Shown piece after piece: positions 33,560 to 44,040 of a stretch of DNA of 64,000 nucleotides; position 1 is the first letter of the stretch, and every line of letters starts with the position of its first letter. The position numbers and the translations under genes are program-made. This stretch comes from Cladocopium goreaui (lineage: Eukaryota; Sar; Dinophyceae; Suessiales; Symbiodiniaceae): the NCBI GenBank assembly GCA_947184155.2, contig CAMXCT020000435.1, positions 404,979 through 468,978 on the forward strand, written 5' to 3'. The notes beneath the pieces were generated by a model, which made no database searches, was not told the DNA's origin, and saw only the letters and a program-made list of their open reading frames with translations.

Positions 33560-33685
33560 GAGGCTCCTCACATCCGCCTTTTTTCCCTTCGTTTTCTGCC
33601 CGCTCAGAGACAAAGCTGTGAGACATTTGTCGCATCGCCATGTCGCCTAAACGAGCTCTAGGACTTCCCATGCTCCGAAGCAACG
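33560..33685 (-). CDS. possible exon, basic/acidic linker
   Basis: The minus frame reads MGSPRARLGDMAMRQMSHSF then VSERAENEGKKGGCEEPLSF. It could be the charged linker that precedes the TPG motif in XRN proteins. The resemblance of GSPRARLGDM to the family's DG-x-x-PRAKL is suggestive but weak. Confidence 0.35.
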
Positions 33686-33699
33686 GGGAAGAGTCACAT

Positions 33700-35390
33700 T
33701 AATCAGACCAAACGGCAGGTGGGAGTCACTCAGTTCACTATCAGTTTCTATTTGCTGTCTGAATCATTTTTGACTGCAGCCACATCATAATTAATTACAA
33801 GTCATAACATCAACTTAAGCTCAAATGATAGATTGGGATTATTTTACCGTAAAAAGAAACCCATCACTTGAGAATTTTGGTGACGATCCTTTCTTTTTTT
33901 GACGAATAATCAATTAAAATACTTTCTGAGAAGATATTATAGTAATCCCCCCAAGTCATATCACATGATATCACAAGCATAGACTCCCTCAGAAGTTACT
34001 TGGATCCATGGATCCATGGGTTTAGTTTGAGGATGGCGACCCCCGCCCCCCTCCAGTCTTTAAAGGAGCCATCGCTTGATTGTCTCCACCTTCGCGCTGC
34101 CCAAGGCACCTCTATTATGCCTATGCCTAGTGATGGTGACTAGTGGTTGATGGCTTCAAATATGGCATACCCATGATGTGATACACTCCGCTGAAGGACA
34201 ATTGCATTTATCTGTGACTACAATGTGTAAGTTCAATTGCTACCATGTTGCTATGTAAAGTCTATGTTCCAGGCTTAAGGAAATACGGTCCTTCTATTGG
34301 TACAATACGTACCTAAATAGCTACCCTTTGGCGGTGGGAAACTGGCCATCTGGCAATGGGTAACTCCCCACCAGTGATGAGCTTTCCAGCAGGTCAATCG
34401 GGATCACAGGTAGTATCTCTCAACCTAGCATTTAAACAGCCAGAAGGAAAGTGAACAACAAATAATAGCAAGAATAACAAATCCGACATGCAGAAAAACA
34501 TGCCCATGCCAAAGGAACCAATTGCTAGCCGCCTATAGCACTTGTGAAGCTTCTGACACGAAGAAAGTCACAGGTGGCGTTTTGCCTTGGCGGTGTAGGA
34601 GACGGTCTTTTCGCCAAGCTTATAAGAGATGATTCAATGCAAGGTCGCTGTGCCCACGGACAGCTCAATGCCTTTCCATGGGCCAATCTTCGAATTTGAG
34701 CGTAACATTGGCTAGTTCCTGCATGTAAAGACACCACAGAGTGCCAAGAAAGAAACATATATCGAATCCGCGATTGTTTTGCGGATTGGTGGTGGTTCAA
34801 GAGCATCGTTACCAGTCAAGAACCAGATTGCTAAATTATACAATCAACTGTCATGAACACGACATTTATCAGTCACATGTTCCCATCTACCTCTGTTAAA
34901 CATGGTTAAACAACCTTCACTCATCGTAACCATCCACTCCGGGAAGTCGCAGGTGCGTGCACTATGGGGGCAATCCCACCTGGCATCCCACGAGTGGGAT
35001 CCAGCGGGGACACCGTCATGAATTGATGCATCGCTAAGGCATTGGCATCTGGACCACTTTTTGCCGGTTGCCACGGCAGTTCCACATTTCTCCATAACAT
35101 TCCATAACATGGCAACTTGACAGGGAAGGAGCACCTGCAATCTACTGTCATCACCTGAACCAAATGAACTATCATTTGTCCGGACCTTCATCACCACAAA
35201 TCATAACATCTCCTTTTGGATAGCTTCACCGCCCATTGAAGCACCATTTTCACCCGTTATTTTCATCCATAAACCGGCGCAAAAAATGCAACACAACATA
35301 ACAACACAACACAACCTCATGTTGTAGTCTGTCAATGTCTGTCAAAATTCACAGATCATCCACCGGCTTCACCGGGCCCGGGTGGCCCCT
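33700..35390. other. no supported exon
   Basis: This is spacer between the stop of the HECT-type gene and the central XRN-like exons. Frames at 34525-34806 and 34844-35197 are open on the minus strand but have no splice pair or family match. Confidence 0.4.
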
Positions 35391-35393
35391 TGG

Positions 35394-35522
35394 TCACTTC
35401 CACAGATTCGTGGCCAGCTCTGCATCGCTGCCGCTGCAGCTGCGCAGCAAGGCCTGTCGCATCTGCTCGACAGAGCCGTAGCCGGGCAGCTTCAGAGTGG
35501 GAGATCCATCGGCCCCCGGCAC
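35394..35522 (-). CDS. HECT E3 last exon, C-lobe end
   Basis: The acceptor CCCCACCCAG is followed by VPGADGSPTLKLPGYGSVEQ then MRQALLRSCSGSDAELATNL and WK with a TGA stop. HECT domains end with LPTAxTCFNxLxLPxYxSxExLxxxLLxAI. The LKLPGYGSVEQMRQALL part matches. The catalytic Cys position reads Ser (ADGS), and the block is one residue short. Either this ligase lacks its thioester Cys, or the true exon starts a few codons later and the Cys is on a preceding exon I could not place. Confidence 0.65.
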   Translation of the reverse strand: MPGADGSPTLKLPGYGSVEQMRQALLRSCSGSDAELATNLWK

Positions 35523-36748
35523 CTGGGTGGGGTGGGGCCCTGGGGAAGGAGATCTCTAAATATATGCCATAAAATGGAAATAGTCAAAGTATTGAAGATC
35601 TATAGAGTTTGAGTTGCTGATTGCTGTCGTTGTTTTTTAGAATATGTTTTTGACATGTTTTCTTTGGGCAGTTGGTTGGGAAAAAGGTTTCGAACATCCA
35701 TTTGTGGCTGGGATTGTTGTTCAAAATGAAAGGGCCCCTCTGTTGATGGACCAAAGGGAGAAGCCATCTATGATGCTAGGTGGCACGTTTATGGTATGGT
35801 ATAGTATGGTATGTTGCTTTCTCAATTTGTTATGTTGAATTTTCATGAATTTTCATGAAATGTCATGTGTAAACTTTTCTGCAAGGATGCAATCGTGGGC
35901 ACAGCTACCAGTTCAAACTGGGCAACAACAACTCCATTGAACTGGGAGGGCCCCTGGTGCAGGCATTTGCAACCTCATTTAGCGCTGTGGGGCTCCATCG
36001 CAAGCAGAACGGCAGACGGAACTTGTGATTTTGTGGTGAGAATCTGATGTTTCCAAGCTTATTTTTGTATAGAATTTGGCGTAACTATTCTTTCTTGATT
36101 GTGTTTGGTACCTAGTGGCAGCCGTTCGTGAAAGGCATAGATGCAAACATATGCAAATGATATCTCGTTTGCAATGCAGCCCAGCTGGTCAAGAATCTCC
36201 ACCAAAGCTGCGACAATGATTGGCCCCAATCAGAGTCATAAGTGTGTTATAATGGCCCCAAAAAGAGGCTCGTGAAATGGTAGTTGTAGTTCCCATATGT
36301 CCCCATGATAATGGGAACTTTTTTGAGAACATTGAGACACAATGGGTACAGTATGGTACCGTATATAAGTGGTAAGGATCCAATATGGACCCACACCTCA
36401 AGTTGATCAAATCAGGCACAACCTCGGGCAGCAATCCATCAGTTGGTGCCAAGATCAAGCCCTCCACGTCGCCTCAGGAAGATTGAGGGACAAATATCTA
36501 AGTGTTGGTGAGTACACAGCCAACAAATGGACTCCAACATGTTACAATCAGTTCCTCTCAACGCTAGAGACCGAGTTCAGCCGGTTTCCCTTATCTGGAC
36601 ATGCGAGGCAGTTCCTTGCGAGGAAACACATGGCTCCAGCAGGATAGTTATTCAATGCATTCCCATCATATGTGGCAAAACATTTTCCTAATTAAAATCG
36701 ACATCCGCTAACATCAAATCACATCATGCAGCATCCATTCAAATTCGT

Positions 36749-36862
36749 TACCTTCCAGTAAATTAACATAGACCCTGAACATCTTCATCTTTTTGTGAAA
36801 CACAAAAATCATCAAAAATCCGATTCCCCCTGGCAGGGTCCATGTTAATTTACAGGAGTGTA
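36749..36862. mobile_element. MITE, TACCCTCTGGTAA family, diverged complete copy
   Basis: The copy starts TACCTTCCAGTAAATTAACA and ends GTCCATGTTAATTTACAGGA plus GTGTA. The middle differs from other copies, with GACCCTGAACATC and its partner GGCAGGGTCC near the ends. It lies 63 bases below a HECT exon. Confidence 0.75.
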
Positions 36863-36924
36863 ACCTCCATGATTTGCTAAGCCACCCATGACATCCCATG
36901 ACCCAGTCGTCCCATGGCCCCCAC

Positions 36925-36988
36925 CTTGCACTGTGAAGGCCCCTGTGGTGAACTCTAAGAGCCCTTGGCGCTGTTCGTTGCTCATGGC
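36925..36988 (-). CDS. HECT E3 exon with the 'LLEFTTG' block
   Basis: This 64-base exon lies between the acceptor GGTTGCGGCAG and the donor GTGCAAG|GTGGGG. It reads AMSNEQRQGLLEFTTGAFTV then Q. HECT C-lobes have F-S-x-E-x-R-x-x-L-L-x-F-(V/T)-T-G here, and the match is close. Phase 0 joins it to the preceding exon without a gap. Confidence 0.82.
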
Positions 36989-37833
36989 CTGCCGCAACCG
37001 GAGAAAACCATAGAAAAAAAAATATAGAGAAAATTGCAACATCCTATTATCTACTGATGTACTCTGCGATAGATGATGCACCAGGATGCATCTATATTTT
37101 GTATTATATTATGTAATATCTTCAATAAATAAATATATATATAGTGTATATATATAATTTTATAATCATTGACATACATGGGCAGCCTCAAAGATTGATC
37201 AAAAAAACATATTTTATTGTAGCCCAAAGCACCAAAGATTTGGCTTCATTTCTGGTATGTGGATGCATCTAGCATGAACGGCTAGCTACAGGACATAGGC
37301 GTCCCATAACTGCCCTTTGACAATGAGTTGCTTTTCTTCCTGAGAACCCTGCAATTTGGAATGCCACTGTTCAATAAGAACATCACCTACAACAAAGGGA
37401 CTTTCGATTGTTATGTTCGCTTACCAAAGAGTGCCACCCAGTGAAAACTATAAAATTATCATGACACTTCCCAAAAAATGGAGGTTGGAAAACGACTTTC
37501 GGACTGGTATGTGGGCATACAGCAGAATCTTGGACTCGATAAATTTCAATTGTTCCGGATTTTGTGCAATGTCATCATCAGCCAACTACTTCGCATCCCC
37601 CTGCAGCTGAAACCAATGCCATGTTTTGTCTCAAGAGTAGGTGAACAAATATATTATCCCGATTGCATCACCCGTCTTGCAACATCAAATCCAAGAGTTC
37701 TCTTTTAACTTTCCAGATCCTGCGGAATATCCTCGGCGATGTAACCCATGTTATCCCATTTTTCTATATTTTTTCTGGGATTTTGCGCCAGTTTTCCAGG
37801 TAGGTTTCCACGACATGTTTTCGGTTGAGGGGC

Positions 37834-37920
37834 CTCAACTGCCCTCCAGAAAGTGTCCCAGATCTCTGGCGACGTCTTCTGCTCACTTTTGCCCTGCGAT
37901 GCGATGGGGGTGCTTTCGCA
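37834..37920 (-). CDS. HECT E3 exon with the 'FW..VE' block
   Basis: The frame reads CESTPIASQGKSEQKTSPEI then WDTFWRAVE and ends at GTTGAG|GCCCCT, a GC-type donor. HECT domains have V-I-x-W-F-W-x-V-V-E before the S-x-E-x-R segment. Joining at this donor gives FWRAVEAMSNEQRQ, exactly the family pattern. The acceptor could be CATACGCCCAG or CATCGCAG, so the upper edge may be 37896. Confidence 0.78.
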
Positions 37921-38040
37921 CTGGGCGTATGATGACATCGCACTGGGCATATCATCACCCACCTAAACCTACATAAAACCCACAAAAAATGCGAGCCTGT
38001 CAAACAGGGGGTCGGAAGATTCGTTTCCACTACACAATGG

Positions 38041-38076
38041 CTGTTTCCAGGGTCTATGTTGATTTACTGGAGGGTA
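38041..38076. mobile_element. MITE fragment, right end only
   Basis: GGTCTATGTTGATTTACTGG then AGGGTA matches the right half of the family. No left half is recognisable beside it. Confidence 0.55.
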
Positions 38077-38381
38077 TATGATGTGATACAATACCTAAAA
38101 ATATATTGTACATGACACAAAGGCTATACACCATATGCATCATATGCGTCGTTGCTTCTGATGTCATGGCATAGTTTTGAATGCAAACACAACCAGACCC
38201 TTGACAATTCCAATATGCAACCCGCCCAGGGGACAAAGCAATACGTTGGAAAATGATAGCCCATGAGTTTCAAGATCTGGAACATTGTATTGTGTATAGG
38301 TTTTCACCTGAGATTCCGCAACTTTTTTCGGGAGGTACCAGGTCCCATCTGGTACCATCACGGCAACCGAAGCAACCGAAC

Positions 38382-38470
38382 CTTCCACTCACTCACATCA
38401 ATGGTGCCCTCTCCACAGAGGCACAAGCCCAGCTCGGTGGCGGTGAAAACACCTTTCTGGAAGCGGCTTT
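38382..38470 (-). CDS. HECT E3 exon with the 'LCLCGEGTIDV..W' block
   Basis: The minus frame reads RFQKGVFTATELGLCLCGEG then TIDVSEWK, ending at the donor GTGGAAG|GTTCGG. HECT domains have F-(S/T)-x-x-E-L-E-L-L-(I/L)-C-G-x-x-x-I-D-(V/I)-x-D-W-K. The agreement is nearly complete and in the correct order. The probable acceptor is CATGATCTAAAG. Confidence 0.85.
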
Positions 38471-38493
38471 AGATCATGAAGGAATCTACAGGA

Positions 38494-38530
38494 GTGCCCT
38501 CTGGTAAACTCACATAGCTGTGGAAAATCA
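38494..38530. mobile_element. MITE fragment, left end
   Basis: GTGCCCTCTGGTAAACTCAC then ATAGCTGTGGAAAATC matches the left half of the family and sits about 25 bases above the HECT exon, on its acceptor side. Confidence 0.55.
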
Positions 38531-38787
38531 ACGAAACCAGTATTTTAATAGGTCAAATAGCGCAAAATAATCAATTTCTGTATTTTTCTATTATTTCTAT
38601 TTCCATTTTCCATAATTACTGGTGAATATCCCCATTTTCGACCATTTTTGGTTATTATCCCGTATTATCCCATAATGTCCCATACGGTATTGTCCCCATG
38701 TCTGCTGGTGAATATCCCGATTTTTTTCTTCCCCAGTAGCTGGCTGCATCCTGCCGTCATGGTTCAACCCAGGCACGCTGCAGCTGC

Positions 38788-38849
38788 GTTTGCACATCCG
38801 CTGGCACCAGCGTGTGCAAGCCATTGAGCACAGCTTCCACCTGCTCATT
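38788..38849 (-). CDS. HECT E3 exon with the 'LVPAD' block
   Basis: The acceptor AAAGTCCAG leads to NEQVEAVLNGLHTLVPADVQ, ending at GTGCAAAC|GCAGCT, a GC-type donor. HECT domains have Q-x-x-A-x-x-x-G-(F/L)-x-x-(V/I)-(I/V)-P before the F-T-x-x-E-L segment, and phase across the junction works. Confidence 0.75.
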
Positions 38850-39565
38850 CTGGACTTTTTGGACCGAGTTTTACGATGTTTTTATATGTTTTAATTATTT
38901 TATTCATCCCTTTAAAACCGATCCCTTAAATGGAAACGTAATAACGTTGGAACCAAAGCTTCTGGCATCTCTCACGTGTTCCTAGGAGAACCAACATCCA
39001 CCTGGCCCCTGTGTGCTACAAAGGCGCTTGGTCACGCACAGAGTCCATGAGGCGATGGTGGCACAACAAGTCCTTGGTAATCGAAGCCGGCCATGGGAAA
39101 TCCCTCAATTTTAAATCTGGGAAACATAAGGAACATATTTAATAACAATTATAATAAATTAATAACATATATCTATAGAAATTGGTGATTTCCATTCTCA
39201 TGTTTGATTACCATGGAGCAAGCCCTCTGTCAATCAACCAACGCTGGGTGACATGGGAAGATCTCGGAGGGTGTGGAGGGATTTCTTGGAATGTTCCCAG
39301 TCATGAATCCAAGGATGCACCAGATCAAAACTAAGGATGGCTTTGACTACGCCCATGTATTGCCACTCCGTGACCAGATTGATTGTTCCATATGTTGCAT
39401 ATCAAATATCAAATCATATCCAGTAGTAGCTGGGACATGGATGTTCATCGCCCTATACTATATAATTTTCATGGTACCACGGGTGGCAGCACCCGTCCCA
39501 TCCATCCCCGCATTTTGAAGCACCAAACTATGGAACCAGCCGGATTGGACGCTTGCGTTCCAGCT

Positions 39566-39680
39566 TCCAAGTACTGCATCTTGTTCTCTTCATTCACGTA
39601 CCTGTCAGCACCACCCAAGCAGAGTTCCACCTTCTCGCCCTCCCCAGCGTCCTCAGATGAAACCACGGGCAACAAACAGC
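39566..39680 (-). CDS. HECT E3 exon with the 'VEL..GG...V..ENK..Y' block
   Basis: The minus frame reads SSEDAGEGEKVELCLGGADR then YVNEENKMQYLE. HECT domains carry V-E-L-x-P-G-G-x-D-I-x-V-T-x-E-N-K-x-E-Y, and the match in order and spacing is strong. Both splice edges are approximate. The donor may be of the GC type. Confidence 0.78.
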
Positions 39681-40204
39681 ACAGCATACCACAGCCATTG
39701 AAAGGAGAATATAAGGAGAATTATATAAATGAACAAGTCACACAATTCCACGATATGCTAACTAGTGCCGGCAAAGTCAGTTGAGACAAACACCACCCCC
39801 TCTTTGAAACCGATACAAAATTCCAAGGAACATCCACGAAAGTGAGGTTCAAAGCAGACAATTCCTTTGATCCTTCTTCGCCCTCCTCCTTTGGCTGTTA
39901 CCCTGGGTGGGTCTGAAGGCTGGCATTGGAAGGCAGAGTGCAAACCATATGTTGCCATCTTTTGCCTATATAGAACCGTAGTCTCTTGAAATGGTAAGGG
40001 CACGTCAACAATTTTGTGCCATGATCACAAGGCCTTTTATTTGGTGTTCAGTGTTCATTGGTCATCCAACCGGTTCACTGTGAGAATACCGGAAAATGCC
40101 CTATAGACATTGATTGTACAAGGATATACCAGCTAAACTCCACCTAGTGTGTGGAACTATCCCCATAAAATGCTAACAAATTTACATAGATCATAGGGGT
40201 TGGC

Positions 40205-40336
40205 AGTGTCTGTGTCCTCATAGCGACCCTCCAGAATGTAAGCCACCTGAGCATCGTCCGAGCCCCAGGCCCTTCTCAAATGTGCTGCTGCAATCGCTGA
40301 TCCGCCGGCCCAGCCTTGCTGTCGTAAAATGCTGGG
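40205..40336 (-). other. open GC-rich frame, exon status unclear
   Basis: ILRQQGWAGGSAIAAAHLRR then AWGSDDAQVAYILEGRYEDT reads well on the minus strand after the possible acceptor TTGACCCAG. It overlaps the HECT exon above in another frame, so at most one usage is right per transcript. It could be an alternative exon or GC-rich intron sequence. Confidence 0.3.
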
Positions 40337-40339
40337 TCA

Positions 40340-40388
40340 ACTGACGCCATGTCCTGGAGGTGACTCTGCGATGTACAGATTGTGGGGG
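40340..40388 (-). CDS. HECT E3 exon with the 'SVDP.FY.S' block
   Basis: After the acceptor CTGTACATCGCAG the frame reads SHLQDMASVDPAFYDSK and ends at GACAGCAAG|GCTGGG, a GC-type donor. HECT domains have L-x-D-L-x-x-V-D-P-E-x-Y-x-S-L at this point. A different frame over 40205-40336 (AAAHLRRAWGSDDAQVAYIL) is also open, so the lower boundary is not certain. Confidence 0.6.
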
Positions 40389-40574
40389 CACATTATTCCA
40401 TGGAAACGCAACGAGAATGGCACATATCAATACTGCTTGGTGGTTGACCTACCCCTCTGAAAACTATATAAAAATATGAAAGTCAGTTGGGATGATGACA
40501 TTCCCAATATATGGAAAGTCATGAGTCATAAAATTCCATGGTTCCAAAGCACCAATCAGAATATCTCATAACAC

Positions 40575-40717
40575 CCATCCCTGGGGTCCCTGCACGTCCC
40601 TGCCCTCCTCTAAAGGTCTCAAGGGCGCACCCAGCAGCATCCGCCGTAGCGGCTTACTGAGCTTCATGGAGGGCACTGGCTCACCGTGGAGCAGGGCCAG
40701 GCCAATGAGTTTGCCAC
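40575..40717 (-). CDS. HECT E3 exon with the 'GKLIGLALLHG' block
   Basis: The acceptor CATATCCCAG is followed by GKLIGLALLHGEPVPSMKLS then KPLRRMLLGAPLRPLE. HECT N-lobes read F-(I/L)-G-R-L-(L/I)-G-L-A-L-x-H-G-x-x-L-x-x-x-F-x-x-x-x-Y-K-x-(L/M)-L-G. The match is excellent. The phase-1 join to the previous exon gives CYFGGKLIGLALLHG without a gap. The donor below 40590 is not resolved. Confidence 0.85.
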
Positions 40718-41316
40718 CTGGGATATGGGAGATGAGATTTTTAGTTTTTTTTGATTATTATAAACTTATAAAATTATAGATGATTATCTAGATCATTTTA
40801 AAATAATTTGAGATTTTGTTAGGTGATTTTCAAATGATTTTGGGTGGATTTAGATTCGATAAGATTAAGTCCCACCTGGATTGAGAATCAATTTGAAACA
40901 GGATTCTACATTTTTTGACCAGTCGACCAGTAAACAATGAGGCAATTTTAACCAGCAGAGTTCAGGGGCGTCGGCTGATTCAAAAACACTGCAGCAAAAT
41001 CAAAGACATTAAAGGACTAAAAAGGCACAAGTTGATAAACGTTGGCTTTCCCCTTCGGCAGTCTCATCCGGTGATGGTCAACGAGGATATGAAGGATGAT
41101 TTGTGGTTGTTTTCCTCCTAAAGCAGCTTCAATGAGACCACCCTGCAAATTGCTGAGGGCTGCTAAAGCAAACATGATGGACTTGAAATTCAATATTGTA
41201 GTCTATTTATTTCACCCGTCCATAGCAATCCCGTATATTCTATTGCCGCCCAGCTGTTTTTGTTGATTCCATGTTGAATATTCAAGGATACTAAAGGAGT
41301 ACCTGAAATGTGCCAC

Positions 41317-41401
41317 CAAAGTAGCACAACTCAAGCTGTTCCACGTGATCCTTCTCTGTGGCATTTGGGCTTAAATGGAAGGAACGGCCGCCTGAGCTCG
41401 G
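41317..41401 (-). CDS. HECT E3 exon with the 'LSPN....H...LCYFG' block
   Basis: This 85-base exon lies between the acceptor GGTCACCACAG and the donor CTACTTTG|GTGGCA. It reads PSSGGRSFHLSPNATEKDHV then EQLELCYFG. HECT N-lobes have L-x-P-N-x-x-x-x-x-x-(D/E)-H-x-x-x-x-x-Y-F before the F-x-G-R helix. The intron after it begins GTGGCA, and the next exon also begins GTGGCA. Confidence 0.83.
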
Positions 41402-41574
41402 CTGTGGTGACCGCTTCATCCATGGCAGTGACGAAATTGGTGAAAAACGTAGATGATAACTGCAGGACATATCATGAAACAATGCAAACCAACGTCAACT
41501 ATATATAGGTATATAAAGTTCACACTCTTGAATATCTGAATAACGTTTGCAACTCCATGCAACAACTCTTCAAA

Positions 41575-41668
41575 TCTCTAGTTCGTGTGGTCCCAAGAAG
41601 ATCCGGCTGGCGGTGTCCACATCTAGGCTTAGTGGACCGGCGAAGAAACATCCTTTGAGAGTGAGACA
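41575..41668 (-). CDS. exon of the HECT gene, N-lobe region
   Basis: The minus frame reads GCFFAGPLSLDVDTASRIFL then GPHELEI. By position it should precede the LSPN block. No motif is certain. Confidence 0.42.
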
Positions 41669-41730
41669 CAGAATTCTTTGATGCCCTAGGTCCTAGGTGA
41701 TTGTCAAAGTTGCCCATTTATACATGATTT

Positions 41731-41786
41731 ACCTACTGTATTAACAGTGGTGATTTTCCATAACTGTGTCAACTTACCAAACGGTA
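41731..41786. mobile_element. MITE, short diverged copy
   Basis: The copy starts TACCTACTGTATTAACAG, contains GTGATTTTCCATAACTGTGT and ends CAACTTACCAAACGGTA. It is about half the usual length. Confidence 0.55.
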
Positions 41787-42199
41787 GTTTCTACAAACAT
41801 CTGGAATTTGGCATTGCCAGGGCAATCTCTTGGCCCTCTCCGCAGAGGTCAATGGTAGAAAATCCACACATTTTCTAGCGTTTTCTCATACACTTGAAGC
41901 AACTGGCTCGTTGCACACCAAACACTGAGGATGTGAATCATTTGAGAATCAACATTTCAAGCAGGATATGCCTACATCGACTGTGGACATCAAATTCCAC
42001 TTTATTGAGCATTGCAACTGCTCCGAAACAGCAATGAGACATCAGATGCTGCCAATCATCCCGTCCACGGATATCATCCTTCTTGGAGCCACTGAAATCA
42101 AATTCTTTGTCAAACAAATTCAACAATTAGTGACTTTAGTGTAAGACTCTGAATGGCTCCAGGACACCAACATATTTTTTCCCTAGGCTTTTCCTGGAA

Positions 42200-42312
42200 A
42201 AGTATTCCCTCGTGCCCATGCTGCATCCCAGCTGCCATCTTTGGATTTGAACAGCTCCAAATCGGCATACATGAACTCATTGGCCGCCAAGCCTGGCGAG
42301 TTCAAAAGGATG
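42200..42312 (-). CDS. exon of the HECT gene
   Basis: The minus frame reads GILLNSPGLAANEFMYADLE then LFKSKDGSWDAAWARGN. The LELFKSKDGSW part resembles the GLFxxSxDG stretch that precedes the LSPN block in HECT N-lobes, and the position fits. Confidence 0.5.
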
Positions 42313-42479
42313 CCATCATTCAAGGTCTGTTGGATCCGTTGAATCCGTTGAATGATTCATGTGTTTTTCCCTTGAGCTTTCAACTTTAATTATATACCTA
42401 GTATATTGAATATGATATAATATGATAACAATTGATAACATATGATAGTCATAAATATTCATATGTTTTTTCCACTTCA

Positions 42480-42700
42480 GACTTTAAATCTTTAAGCTGA
42501 ACACGTCTTTGCTGATTTGTTGAACCTGATCCAAATTGTTGGGGCCGTGTGTGGCTGGCTTTCTCCAGTAGCCGAGAAGGCTTCATGGATGCAGCCACGC
42601 AACGGAAGAACTCCTTCCGATCTTTCGTTGACACATCTTCCTCCTCCATATCTTCGTCATCCTCGTCATCAGTAAAGCTCCTCAGAAGCCAATGGCTCAG
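42480..42700 (-). CDS. exon of the HECT gene, acidic then basic
   Basis: An acidic run DDEDDEDMEEEDVSTKDRKE is followed by FFRCVAASMKPSRLLEKASH and a polar tail. The composition suggests a linker before the catalytic domain. KEFF could be the REFF helix of the HECT N-lobe, but the usual GGL before it is absent. Confidence 0.45.
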
Positions 42701-42899
42701 CACTCAAGAAACACAACAGCTTCTGAACGCAGACATGTGACACGTGTAATTTCGTGTGACCATCCAAACTCACACTGTGCCCACGTGTATTGGGCCAGTT
42801 TGACCAAAGTTTCGATCTCCACCGTCTGCCATCAGCTGTATCATGCCGTATGCAGATGTATATCAAATGTATCAACATGCAGTTGCAAAAGGTACCCAT

Positions 42900-43480
42900 G
42901 CAACTGCAAGACTATGGCTGCCGTAGCTGGTCAGATCTCAAGACGAGGTACACATCGATACCCCAGCGCAAGTTGTCAGGACAATCTTTCAACTTGTTGC
43001 ACAAGCTGCCCTTAGCCACGTAGAGCATGCACCCCCGAAATCGGATGTTCAATGGGCAAACTTTCAATGGGGCGGTTACAATTCCGTAAAAAAATGTGAA
43101 CCCCAATCTCTAGATCCAACAGGAAATGCCTCTTCCAATCCAGTTGTTTGGTTTCCATGGTAGAATGCAGGTGCACAGCACGGTGCACATCATTGCCAAC
43201 AAGTTTAAAACTAGTTAGCAACAATAGATGTCCGTTGTTAACCCTAAACGGCCCATCAATGACAATCTTGGGTAGATGGTCATCCAAAAATGGCCCTAAA
43301 CAGGTGAACACCCTAGAGACAAGATTTCGCGAGATAGGACCGGCACGAATGGGGGCCCTTTTCTTTGGGCATCCATGGAGTTGCGCTGGTACTTTCTGTA
43401 AGCCTAAAAATATTCTGATGCCATCCATGCCATCCAATCATATCCAATCTATAGCAGTGAATTCCCTGCAGCATCGACCC
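42900..43480. other. intron-less block with long overlapping open frames
   Basis: Frames of about 140 residues are open on both strands (minus 43437-43012, plus 43148-43576). Composition is more uniform than the surrounding intron DNA and there are no microsatellites. I recognise no protein. It may be a fragment of a retroelement or another dispersed repeat inside an intron of the HECT gene. Confidence 0.35.
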
Positions 43481-43774
43481 AAGTCTCTAGCAAGTCGTCC
43501 TTCTGCACTTGAAGATGCACGGGGGTGGGTTGTTGGGCTTGACTATGAAGCTGATCCGCCAACCATCGACGCTTGAAGTGCAAGGGCACCTGAGAGGTGA
43601 CTTCCCCAGCGAAAGGTCAGGTGTGCAGGTCAACAAACACATGAACAGATTGTAGAGTCTGTAGATCCCATAGAACCACATCACTACATACTTAGTAAAT
43701 TGCATTAAATTCTTCTTTTCAGCATTCTTCATCACCTGAACTGTAGATGATTTGGTGGTCATGATGCTGCCAAA

Positions 43775-43862
43775 GAGCCAGCTGCACATACTGCGGCCAC
43801 CATTGCAGCGACGACAACAGACCTGCCATCGCCGTGGTGTGTCCCTAAGGCAGCCTCCAAAA
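43775..43862 (-). CDS. exon of the HECT gene, Ala/Val-rich
   Basis: It reads EAALGTHHGDGRSVVVAAMV then AAVCAAGSLAA. The helical, Ala-rich character fits the armadillo/HEAT-like region of large HECT ligases. Confidence 0.45.
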
Positions 43863-43888
43863 TTGATCCATCAAACCAAACAACAACT

Positions 43889-44040
43889 TTTCTATCTGGG
43901 TATAATATGGTATAATATGGTACAATATGGTATAAATATGGTATAATGACTTTTCTATCTGGGTATAATATGGTACAATATGGTATAATATGGTATAATA
44001 CGGTAAAATATGGTATAGTGACTTTTCTATCTGGGTAAAA
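43889..44040. repeat. minisatellite of GGTATAATAT units
   Basis: TTTTCTATCTGGGTATAATA occurs at about 43889, 43949 and (variant) 44020, separated by ATGGTATAAT/ATGGTACAAT units. It is non-coding. Confidence 0.85.

Noticed and set aside
41107-41160. Armadillo-like exon ALAALSNLQGGLIEAAL between two HECT exons
   Set aside because: The flanking exons join perfectly in phase (CYFG to GKLIG) without it.
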